Source: CAZOOR01 sp964581505
GTDB lineage: Bacteria; Bacteroidota; Ignavibacteria; Kapaibacteriales; UBA2268
NCBI GenBank assembly: GCA_964581505.1
Contig: CAZOOR010000080.1
Location: forward strand, 1 to 8,893
Direction: 5' to 3'
Length of the DNA: 8,893 nucleotides
Each line of letters starts with the position of its first letter. Position 1 is the stretch's first letter. The notes beneath the pieces were generated by a model. The model was not told the DNA's origin, made no database searches, and saw only the letters and a list, made by a program, of their open reading frames with translations. This document shows positions 1 through 7,700 of the stretch, piece by piece. Made by a program: the position numbers and the translations under genes.

Positions 1-287
1 CCAAGGAAGTAACGAATGTTACTAATACGAAAGAAAGCGATTTAACTCTTTATCCAAACCCTGCAACGGATTATATAGATATTGCCGTTGTGGGCAACCG
101 CATCCTTCAGGATGCGGTTAAGATATATGATGTATTGGGCAACACTGTTTTATCCTCCCCCGCCTGCTCCGCAGGCACCCCCTTCAAAGGGGGACATATT
201 CGGCTTGATGTGTCTTCTTTATCAGCCGGTTCATATATGCTTGTATTGGATAATGGTGTTTCTTATAAATTAATTGTCAATAAATAA
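1..287 (+). CDS. C-terminal end of a secreted protein with T9SS type A sorting domain (5' partial)
   Basis: This is the last 94 codons of a gene that begins before the window; the open frame runs from base 3 to the TAA at 285-287. The translated end has the hallmarks of a type IX secretion sorting domain: an LYPNPATD start (bases 45-68), a KIYDVLGN strand (120-143), an IRLDVSSLSAGSYML segment (199-243) and a short final strand ending in KLIVNK. In this family the domain directs a Sec-exported protein through the outer membrane, where it is cleaved off and the cargo is released or anchored to the surface. The function of the missing cargo part cannot be told. Unusually, two turn regions of the domain are encoded by GC-rich palindromes (annotated separately), which add residues such as SPACSAGTPFKGGH between the usual strands. 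A reading frame from 82 in another phase is only a shadow. Confidence in the domain is high. Confidence 0.9.
   Translation, partial: KEVTNVTNTKESDLTLYPNPATDYIDIAVVGNRILQDAVKIYDVLGNTVLSSPACSAGTPFKGGHIRLDVSSLSAGSYMLVLDNGVSYKLIVNK
96..119. repeat. Perfect 10-bp inverted repeat inside the sorting domain
   Basis: AACCGCATCC (96-105) and GGATGCGGTT (110-119) are exact reverse complements separated by TTCA, so DNA or mRNA could form a stable hairpin. It lies in frame and encodes part of NRILQDAV, in the turn between the first two strands of the domain. It is much richer in G and C than its surroundings. This could be a small inserted palindromic repeat tolerated because the turn is flexible; the insertion idea is inference. 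Confidence 0.7.
156..194. repeat. Compound GC-rich palindromic element inside the sorting domain
   Basis: Two adjacent perfect inverted repeats are visible: GCCTGC/GCAGGC around TCC (162-176) and CCCCCTT/AAGGGGG around CA (178-193). The outer TCCCCC (156-161) can alternatively pair with GGGGGA (189-194), enclosing the first hairpin. The block encodes SPACSAGTPFKGG, absent from a plain T9SS domain, between the LGNTVL and IRLDVSS strands. The layout resembles REP-like dispersed palindromes, but only one copy occurs in this window, so dispersion is not shown. Confidence 0.65.
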
Positions 288-288
288 T

Positions 289-296
289 GGGGAGGA
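289..296 (+). promoter_or_regulatory. Strong ribosome binding site before the 28-codon reading frame
   Basis: GGGGAGGA lies directly after the stop of the sorting-domain gene; its GGAGG core (291-295) is 7 bases from the ATG at 303. It is one of the clearest Shine-Dalgarno sequences in the window, which argues that translation did start at 303 at least in an ancestor. Confidence 0.6.
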
Positions 297-302
297 AACA
301 CA

Positions 303-389
303 ATGAAGAAGTATATTGTAATATTATTATTTATTGTTAAACACTATCCATTTATCAATAACAATCTGAAAGGGGAAGATGAATCCTAA
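303..389 (+). pseudogene. 28-residue reading frame, probable 5' remnant of an exported-protein gene
   Basis: The frame starts with ATG 7 bases after a near-perfect Shine-Dalgarno core and stops at TAA 387-389. Its first residues, MKKYIVILLFIV, have the charged then hydrophobic start of a Sec signal peptide, but there is no cleavage site or mature protein: the frame continues for 16 polar or mixed residues (ending KGEDES) and stops 26 bases before the end of the opposing channel gene. It begins 15 bases after the previous stop, so it would have been the second gene of a plus-strand operon. The simplest reading is a secreted-protein gene that lost its body by deletion or rearrangement. A genuine small membrane peptide is the alternative. 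No homologue is recognised. Confidence 0.4.
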
Positions 390-415
390 TGCTTGTTAAT
401 ACTTCTTTTATCTTT

Positions 416-2041
416 CTATTTCACATTTTTTTTATTAAAAAATTCATTCACTTTTTGCGTAATTTCTTCCTGTGTAGGGTACGCTCTATTTTTATTTTCC
501 GAATCGGTATTAGGGAAATGCTCAATAAATAAAGACTGTGTTGGGTATGCAAATTCAATACCGAGCGTTGTGGCAAGCTCCAGCATATCCTTGATGAAAA
601 TATGCTTGTCTCGCAATTCATCTTTCCAAGTTCTGCTTGTAAGCCAAATACGAATAAATATCTGAATAGATGATGAAGCTAAACCTGAAATATAAATATA
701 ATGTACATCTTTGCGGGTGAACTCGTGTTTCTGTACAAGTTTTTCCAAGCCCTGCACATAAGTTTCAAGCATTTCGACAGGTGTACCGTAAACAATATCA
801 AGGTATGTCTGAAAACGGCGATAAGTTCGTAAGCCCATATTATCAATAGTTACATCCATTAGTTTACCGTTTGGAACGGTAAGCACGGAATCGGAAAAAG
901 TACGAATAGTAGTTGAGCGAATACCAATCTCCTCGACAGTACCTTCGTATTTGTCATAAATAATCCAATCGCCAACATCGAACGGTCTATCGGCAAGTAT
1001 AGTTATTGAACCGAAAATATTCTTAATTGTTTCCTGTGCGGCAAGGGCAATAGCTAAACCACCGATAGAAAGACCCGCCATCCAGGGCCAGATGTCAAAT
1101 CCGAGGCTAACAATAATGAATAAAATCCCGATAACTACAATGATTGATTTGAACATTGTACGGAAAAACGGAAGCATATTTGCTGTCATTTTATTGCCCT
1201 TATGCTCCAAATATTTTCTTGTTCTATAATAAATATAATCAGTTATTCTGAACGATAGAACGATAAGCCAAATCAAAAGTACAACGCGATAGATAAGTAC
1301 AATTGCAATATGAACTTTGAGTGGCAGGTCGAGAATTGGTACAAGCAATGCGGCTAAACTCAATGCAATAATTCCTGATATTGCCCGAACTACCGGACGA
1401 AAATGTTTGTCAATAAAATCTCGCGATTCTAATTTAGTGAATAAGAATTTTAGTACGAAACGTACAATGAATCGTAATAATCTTTGTAGCAGATATACAA
1501 TAAATATAAGAAGAAAGACGGCGACTACCTGCCAGAGTTCCATTCCGAAAATTAATTTGAAACGCAGGAATGAAGGTATTTTGTCCACATACGAACTAAT
1601 GGTAAAAGGATATATCTCATCATAAATGGCATTAATATTATCTACGGTTTCCTCTGAATATCGCCAAGCGCCGTTAATTCTCTCAAGGTAAATATCTCCA
1701 TAATTAATAAAGGGATAATACATACTCCTGCCTGTTAATGAATCTGTGAAATCCGGTGATGTCGGAATTTTGGCAAATCCAATTATCAAAGCTCTACCTT
1801 GAAAAATTTTCATTAATTTAATTGCAAGCTCTTCGCCTTTGCGGCGGTTCTTGTCTGTCAGGAATAATGCTTTTGCGGCAATCTTTGGAAAATAACTATC
1901 CTTCTGTAAATACTTCCAATGTAGCATAACTGCATCTCGCGGAGTATTTAGACGTATCTTTATTGTATCGGGATTGACTTTTGCATTTGCGAAATTTGCA
2001 AATACAAACAGTGAAAATATAACGATAATAATCTTTTTCAT
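416..2041 (-). CDS. MscS-family mechanosensitive ion channel with periplasmic N-terminal domain
   Basis: This 541-residue protein is about twice the length of E. coli MscS. Residues 1-20 form a signal peptide (MKK, hydrophobic core, ANA before the cut). Residues 21-165 are a predicted periplasmic domain opening with a TPRDAVMLHWKYLQ helix. Hydrophobic spans follow at about 169-188, 219-237, 244-264 and 298-315. The MscS signature comes next: a glycine/alanine-rich pore helix (about 319-336, GLSIGGLAIALAAQ), the ETIKNIFGSITILADRPFDVGDWI segment split across 337-360, and the beta domain with TVPNGKLMD (388-396). A soluble alpha/beta C-terminus extends to about 510, then a charged tail. In this family such channels open under membrane tension to release solutes during hypo-osmotic shock, in the inner membrane. 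The extra domain may sense periplasmic or cell-wall state; that is inference. The gene starts 18 bases after the glycosyltransferase stop and is the last gene of the operon; no good Shine-Dalgarno precedes it. Confidence 0.9.
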   Translation of the reverse strand: MKKIIIVIFSLFVFANFANAKVNPDTIKIRLNTPRDAVMLHWKYLQKDSYFPKIAAKALFLTDKNRRKGEELAIKLMKIFQGRALIIGFAKIPTSPDFTDSLTGRSMYYPFINYGDIYLERINGAWRYSEETVDNINAIYDEIYPFTISSYVDKIPSFLRFKLIFGMELWQVVAVFLLIFIVYLLQRLLRFIVRFVLKFLFTKLESRDFIDKHFRPVVRAISGIIALSLAALLVPILDLPLKVHIAIVLIYRVVLLIWLIVLSFRITDYIYYRTRKYLEHKGNKMTANMLPFFRTMFKSIIVVIGILFIIVSLGFDIWPWMAGLSIGGLAIALAAQETIKNIFGSITILADRPFDVGDWIIYDKYEGTVEEIGIRSTTIRTFSDSVLTVPNGKLMDVTIDNMGLRTYRRFQTYLDIVYGTPVEMLETYVQGLEKLVQKHEFTRKDVHYIYISGLASSSIQIFIRIWLTSRTWKDELRDKHIFIKDMLELATTLGIEFAYPTQSLFIEHFPNTDSENKNRAYPTQEEITQKVNEFFNKKNVK

Positions 2042-2059
2042 AGCGAACCGTAAATCTAA

Positions 2060-3778
2060 TTAAACTGATTTCTCAATTATTTTTGGTTTATGATAAACAT
2101 CAAAAATAATATAATTTTTTCTAATCATCAATATTCTTCGTCTTAGTGATATTTCATAAATATCGGCTTTTGCAAGCATCTGATTATTGGGGATATAATA
2201 TACAAGTAGTGCATCTTTGGCGCTGTCGCTTCTTACAATTGCTTTCAGATTAAATAGCGTCCTCGGCATTGGGATATTAATACACTTTTTTCCCTCTCTG
2301 CGTCCTATGTTCCAACCCTCTGTGTACCAAGCAAGCTGGGGATTTAGTGAATCGGAAACATTATACTCGTGGAATAAATATACAAATGTATTGTATTTCT
2401 CTTTTTCCAAAATATTTGATACGGATTCTGCCCCTCTAATGCTGTCATCAACAAAAATATTAAGAAGTATTAATCTTGCAACTAAAATAATAATGAAAAC
2501 ATAAGAGACTTGTGGTAATATTTTGTTTGTAATTCTTCCCAATTTCTCCCTGTCATACAATATGCCGATTAGGAATAATCCGAAGATAATCAGTACAAGA
2601 AGCAGGCTGTCGAAGGAAACCGATTGCAGGGACAGCAGAAGCTTTGTCTCCTGCCTAAGCCCATCATTTATGCCCCAAAATACTGCAATTACAAGCAAAG
2701 AAAACACAAGCCAAGCGGTTCTCTTAGAACGCAATATTTCTTTGAAATGTTCAAACATAAACGTCGCCAGAATCAATCCCGGAATAATCATATATACCGC
2801 ATAGTGAGGCAACTTGGTTGTGGCAATTGAGAATACTAATAATGTGGCGGCAAACCAAACATAAGATACTATAAAAATATATCTAGCGATTTGGCTGTGA
2901 ATTAATTCTAAAAGCCGCTTAAAACCGAATATACCGTTCGCAAGCAAAACAATTGCAAAAATAAAAAAAGGATTGCTGATGATTAGCTGATTGAGATAAT
3001 AAGTAAATCCTAATGATTGTGTATTTGCTTCGACTGCGGAATAAATATGCGGCACAAAGAAAGCGCGGTAAAATTCCGCTCCATAAGTTGTTATCATATA
3101 TAGGTGCCATGGCAGTGCTAAAAACAAACCGAGTATTACTGCGGTGATAACTATTATTTTTTTTTCTGATTTGTATCTGCCGAAAACAAACACAAATACA
3201 AAAAGTAATGGCAAAAACGATACAAGAATTTTGCTCATTAATGCCGCCGCAAAAGATAAAGCAAATAGCAACCCGAACAATATGCTACTCAATAATTTGC
3301 GAGTTTCCATAATTCGCAAAAGCGAGTAAAATGAAACAAGTGCGAAAGTAACAACAGGTATATCTGTCATTCCTTGACGTGAGTATTTATTCCAAGCAAG
3401 TGTAATGGCTAGACCAATGATAATAAGTAAAGATAAATCTTCATTTAGTAAACGGCGTGCAATGAGAAATATCAATAATAATGAAAGCGAGCCGCAAAAT
3501 GCCGAGAATAATCTTAATGCGGTTTCAGGCTCAAAGAATTTCATTGCTTCGGCAATTGCCCAAATTGTAAGCGGTGCTTGCGCTGATGAACGAAGTCCAC
3601 CTATTGAGTATTCCGTCTGGTCCCACCAAGCATTGTGTTCGAGAACGGATTTAGCTCTGTAAGCATACAATCCTTCGTCCCAGGGTTGTATTTCATTTTT
3701 CCCCAATTGCAAGAAAATTGTAATCGAAAAGAAAAAAACAATTGAAAATGCAGTATATTTAATGCTTGAATCAGCCAT
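2060..3778 (-). CDS. ArnT/PMT-like GT-C membrane glycosyltransferase
   Basis: A 572-residue protein with about 12 hydrophobic spans through residue 441, then a soluble C-terminal domain of roughly 130 residues, the architecture of GT-C enzymes such as ArnT and protein O-mannosyltransferases. Matching motifs are PWDEGLYAYRA (32-42), with the acidic pair D34/E35 in the first outer loop; APLTIW (68-73); the second-loop SRQGMTDIP (133-141); LPWHLYM (222-228); and TKLPHYAVYMIIPG (321-334), the ArnT/PMT 'LPHY' segment. Such enzymes transfer a sugar from a polyprenyl-phosphate donor to lipid A, a glycan or a protein on the periplasmic face of the inner membrane. Donor and acceptor cannot be read from sequence. 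No polyprenyl-phosphate sugar synthase is present in this window, so the donor must come from elsewhere. Its ATG overlaps the methyltransferase stop by 8 bases (ATGGCTGA), indicating translational coupling. Family assignment is firm; ArnT itself is not claimed. Confidence 0.85.
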   Translation of the reverse strand: MADSSIKYTAFSIVFFFSITIFLQLGKNEIQPWDEGLYAYRAKSVLEHNAWWDQTEYSIGGLRSSAQAPLTIWAIAEAMKFFEPETALRLFSAFCGSLSLLLIFLIARRLLNEDLSLLIIIGLAITLAWNKYSRQGMTDIPVVTFALVSFYSLLRIMETRKLLSSILFGLLFALSFAAALMSKILVSFLPLLFVFVFVFGRYKSEKKIIVITAVILGLFLALPWHLYMITTYGAEFYRAFFVPHIYSAVEANTQSLGFTYYLNQLIISNPFFIFAIVLLANGIFGFKRLLELIHSQIARYIFIVSYVWFAATLLVFSIATTKLPHYAVYMIIPGLILATFMFEHFKEILRSKRTAWLVFSLLVIAVFWGINDGLRQETKLLLSLQSVSFDSLLLVLIIFGLFLIGILYDREKLGRITNKILPQVSYVFIIILVARLILLNIFVDDSIRGAESVSNILEKEKYNTFVYLFHEYNVSDSLNPQLAWYTEGWNIGRREGKKCINIPMPRTLFNLKAIVRSDSAKDALLVYYIPNNQMLAKADIYEISLRRRILMIRKNYIIFDVYHKPKIIEKSV

Positions 3779-4727
3779 TGTGTTTTGTATATATTGCCAA
3801 AATATGTGCGCGCTTATTGATAAACATATTGAAGAAATTGTCTTTTAACTTCCAGAACCAAAATGGGAAGTACTTCAAAACAATATGCGTGCGTAAATGC
3901 AAGAGTGCCTTATTGCCAAAAGCAAACCACTCGAAATTTGCCAAGTCTTTTCCTTTATAAAGTATTTTCAGTTTATTCTCATCGAAAGAATGTAAATGCG
4001 CATTGACCGGAGTAGGTTTATTGCAGTGAATACATAAATGATATTGAATGACTTCTTTATATGGAGTAGTAATAATTAATTTTCCGTTCGGTTTTAGACA
4101 TCTAAATAGTTCTGTTATAAATCTTTCGGGTTCTTCGATATGCTCAATAACTTCCGAAGAAACAATGCAATCGAATGAATTATCCCTGAATGGAAGAGCA
4201 AGTGCATCGGCAACAACTGCCGAATGATTATCCGAAGGATATAGTTCAAGTGCATGAGCCGGGTTTGTATATGATATATCAAGCGAGCAAATGAAATCCT
4301 TATTATTTATTAATTCCTTTGCTATCCAAGCTCTTCCGCAACCTACATCAAGTACGGTTCTCGCAGAGGAGGGTATTTTGCTTAGAATATATTCCCGAAC
4401 ACGTCTTTCGTCATGTTCGGTGCCGGCAGTGCGGCGCTCGAAATAATCAAATAATTCTGCATCTTTTGAATAATGTTCGGCATAGTTAAAATCGGAATTA
4501 GCCGGTTCAGCTAAAAGGATAGGTATATTATTTTTAATTTCAAAATTGTAACCTTTTCCACTTTTAAGCGCTCTATTATCACTATCAAGTTTTAAATTTG
4601 AGTGCGAAAACGGACAAACAATATATTCCATAAGTTTGTCTAATGATTTTTGCTCTATATTTGTATTTTTTCTCAAAATTGCTAAAAAAAAAATAAATAA
4701 TAATTTGATAAGTACTAATTTATACAT
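3771..4727 (-). CDS. Class I SAM-dependent methyltransferase with degenerate Trm112-like N-terminus
   Basis: The longest form has 318 residues. Residues 125-139 (VLDVGCGRAWIAKEL) are the SAM-binding motif I, D150 fits the acidic residue of motif II, and ADALALPFRDNSFDCIVSS (173-191) with SEVIEHIEEPERF and LKPNGKLIITTPY (211-223) complete a Methyltransf_11-type fold. Residues 33-73 (MEYIVCPFSHSNLKL to NNIPILL) resemble a Trm112-like domain, but only one cysteine (C38) is left of the usual zinc ligands. A later CxxC (C232, C235) followed by HLH (H244-H246) could bind a metal. The 32 residues before M33 are unusual (hydrophobic, from AT-rich DNA), and M33 at base 4631 aligns with the domain start, so the true start may be 4631, giving 286 residues. 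It is the first gene of the minus-strand operon. The substrate is unknown: a lipid-linked sugar, quinone or polar lipid precursor are possibilities. Confidence 0.85.
   Translation of the reverse strand: MYKLVLIKLLFIFFLAILRKNTNIEQKSLDKLMEYIVCPFSHSNLKLDSDNRALKSGKGYNFEIKNNIPILLAEPANSDFNYAEHYSKDAELFDYFERRTAGTEHDERRVREYILSKIPSSARTVLDVGCGRAWIAKELINNKDFICSLDISYTNPAHALELYPSDNHSAVVADALALPFRDNSFDCIVSSEVIEHIEEPERFITELFRCLKPNGKLIITTPYKEVIQYHLCIHCNKPTPVNAHLHSFDENKLKILYKGKDLANFEWFAFGNKALLHLRTHIVLKYFPFWFWKLKDNFFNMFINKRAHILAIYTKHNG
4635..4663 (+). promoter_or_regulatory. Possible Bacteroidota-type promoter for the secreted propeller gene
   Basis: TTTG (4635-4638) and TATATTTG (4656-4663) match the two boxes of the Bacteroidota vegetative promoter (TTTG and TAnnTTTG), but the 17-base spacer is shorter than the usual 19 or so. 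It points rightward toward 4781 and would give a leader of roughly 110 bases. Such words arise easily in AT-rich DNA, so this is only a candidate. Confidence 0.25.
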
Positions 4728-4780
4728 ATATTTTGTATTCTAAAAGTAAAACATCTAAAAAAGAAAATAATGAGGGCGCT

Positions 4781-7700
4781 ATGAGACAGTTATCGTTAAT
4801 TGTATTCTTAATAATAGCAAGTATTAATATTGCGTTCGGTGAGGATTTTGTCGATAATCCCAAACGAAGATTTGAGGAATTTAAAAAGGAGCGTGCTTAT
4901 CCTTTCAATATTATTCCAACCGATGCCGGAAAAAAAGCATATCGTCAATTGGATTTGATGTTTCACGAGAAAAATTCAAAAGAGCTTATGCTGGCTCAAC
5001 AACCGGAATGGAAATGTATTGGACCCTTCAATATTGGAGGCAGGATAAAATCAATAGTCATTCATCCAACTAATCCCGATATTGTTTATATAGGTGCGGC
5101 GGCTGGTGGAATATGGAAAACAACAAACGGTGGCGCAAAATGGGAGCCAATATTTGATTTTGAAAATTCAATTGCATTCGGCGCTCTTGCAATGGACCCC
5201 GAAAATCCTGATATAATCTATGCAGGAACAGGTGAGGCGGTTAGCGGTGGAACTGTATATCTCGGAACCGGTATGTATAAGACAACAGATGCAGGTAAGA
5301 CCTGGAATTTAACCGGATTGACAGTATTAGGTGCCTTCTCGAAAATATGTATTCACCCCAAGAATAATAAACTTATATTTGCCGGTGGAATCAAGAGGGC
5401 GGGTGGGCTGTATCGCTCGACTGATGCCGGTAAAACTTGGGACAGGGTGTTCTCAAAACCTGTTACAGACGTTACCATAAATCCGAAAAATGAAATGGAA
5501 TTGCTAATCGGTGTTTCCGGCGAGGGTGTGTATTGGTCCGGCAATGGTGGGCAGAATTGGGAGAAAAGAATTACCAATATGGAAAGTGGAATAGGAAGAG
5601 TGTCTGTTCAGATTGCTCCTACGGAACCGAATATTGCCTATGCACTTGTGGAAACAAATAAGTTGGGGCATATTTATAAGACAACAAATACCGGAAAATA
5701 CTGGGGGAGAATTCACACAGGGCAGCCTTCTTTCTTTAATAATCAAGGTTTTTATGATAACTATTTAGCAGTCTATCCCGCAGACTCGAAAATTGTTTTT
5801 GCCAGCGGTATTGATATTTGGCGAACGAAAAACGGAATGTCTTTCGGTAATCTAACCAACGGATATACCCAGAATGCAAAAGCACATGTTGACCAGCATT
5901 GTATTGCATTCAGTCCGAGTAATCCTAATATTGTATATGCCGGCAATGACGGCGGTATGTATAAATCCACCGATTTGGGCGATTCATGGACAAAGATTAA
6001 TACTAACTTGCAGGTTACACAATTTTATTCAATTGATATTGATAAAAGAGTGGAGAATATGACTGCCGGCGGTACGCAGGACAATGGCACACAAAGTAAT
6101 CTAACCAATCCTAATTGGAAAATAATTGCGGGCGGTGATGGATTTAGAGTAGCCTTTGATAAAAAGAACCCTGATATTATGTATGGAGCATCTACCCCGA
6201 GCGGTCGAATTGTTCCGTTCAGATTGAATTTAAAAACTCATAAATTTCGCTATTTAAGTAAAGAGTTGAACGTAAATGACGGTGTCTGGGACCCGCCAAT
6301 TGAAGTCCATCCGACAATAGAGGATATAGTTATGCACGGGCGTAAGGACTTTTATGTTTCTTACAGTAAGGGAGACTTTTGGACTAAATTCAATACGGGT
6401 TTTCGTACAAAGGGGCGATATACGGCAATTGGTATTTCTCCTGCAAATGAGGAGACTTTCTATGTTGGAACGTCAGATGGAAATGTTCTTGTTACAAAAG
6501 ATTTCGGAGAGAAATGGGAGAACGTAACGACAAACGGACTTGTAAACAGATGGGTTAAGGATTTTGTTTGCTCCGAAAAAGAAGCCGGTACTGCTTTTGT
6601 AGTTTACTCAGGATTTGGCACACCCCATGTTTTTAAAACCACAGATTTTGGAAAGCACTGGATTTCTATTAGTAACGGACTACCGGATATTCCGGTTAAT
6701 TCGATTGCACTATATCCGAGTGATGACAATATGATTTTTATTGGAACCGATATTGCTGTATTTGCAAGCTTTGACGGTGGTAAGTCATGGTTCCCTTATG
6801 GCAACAAACTTCCTCATTCGCCGATTACCGATGTGAAATTTAATCGTTATGTTGCCGGTGATTTTTATTATTTACGAGCCGCTACTTTTGGTCGTTCTAT
6901 ATGGGAAGTGCCGGTTACCAAAGTTTCTATCACTTCACCAGAAATAAACTCTCCATTCGGTGGGGAAATCTATACTGCCACAACAAGGCAAAGAATTAAT
7001 TGGTACGGTTTCAAAGAACCGGTTAAAGTGGAATTGAGTCTCGACAATGGAAAGAGCTGGAATGTCCTTGCTTCTAAAGTAGTCGGCACATCGCTTAATT
7101 GGAAAATACCGACCAGACCATCGCATAATGCAAGGATTCGCGTTAGCTCCGAAGTAGATGCAACGCAGATACGTACTTCGCACACGTTCACAATTTTGCA
7201 AATTGCAAAAGGTGCCATATTGCGTGCCGGTGGCGTAAACTATGTACCTTATGGAATTGTTTGGGACGGCAAGGACGGACTTTGGTCAACGAGTTTCTAT
7301 GGCAAAACAATTGCGAAGCTGAATACAACTACTTTGATGAAGGAAAAAGAATTCTATACGGATGGTGATAGCCTATTTACTGATATTGCTATGGATAGAA
7401 AAAAAGGTTTGCTATATATACATAAAATAATAAGTACTACAAATGGCGGTGGAAGAATCTATGTGTATGATACAACAGGCAAGAAAATTAAATCATATCC
7501 CAGTCCTGCAAAAAAGTATCCTACAGGGATTGAATTTGTGGACGGCAAATTAATTGTCGGAGATAGAGACCTGAAAGATGAATGGGATAAAAAGAATTTT
7601 TATCTTGTCAATCCTGAAACGGGCAAAGAGGAAAATAAAGTAGTCAATTCCTGCCAATTGAGGTATGGTCCTCGCTGTATTGCTTATGATAGGAATAAAT

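Noticed and set aside
82..273. Reading frame overlapping the sorting domain in another phase
   Set aside because: It is a shadow of the frame encoding the clear T9SS domain and has proline-rich low-complexity sequence from the palindromes.
333..365. ATTGTTA ... TAACAAT inverted repeat as terminator of the channel gene
   Set aside because: Only 7 AT-rich pairs with a 19-base loop inside the short reading frame; too weak to call.
393..665. Plus-strand reading frame after the 28-codon frame
   Set aside because: It lies almost wholly antisense to the 3' end of the channel gene, lacks a ribosome binding site and has no recognisable domain.
4733..4780. N-terminal extension of the propeller protein (MYSKSKTSKKENNEGA)
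   Set aside because: It would place a charged stretch before an evident signal peptide and leave no promoter space; treated as untranslated leader.
5353..5746. Minus-strand reading frames inside the propeller gene
   Set aside because: Antisense shadows of Asp-box repeats; the plus-strand frame has clear domain motifs.
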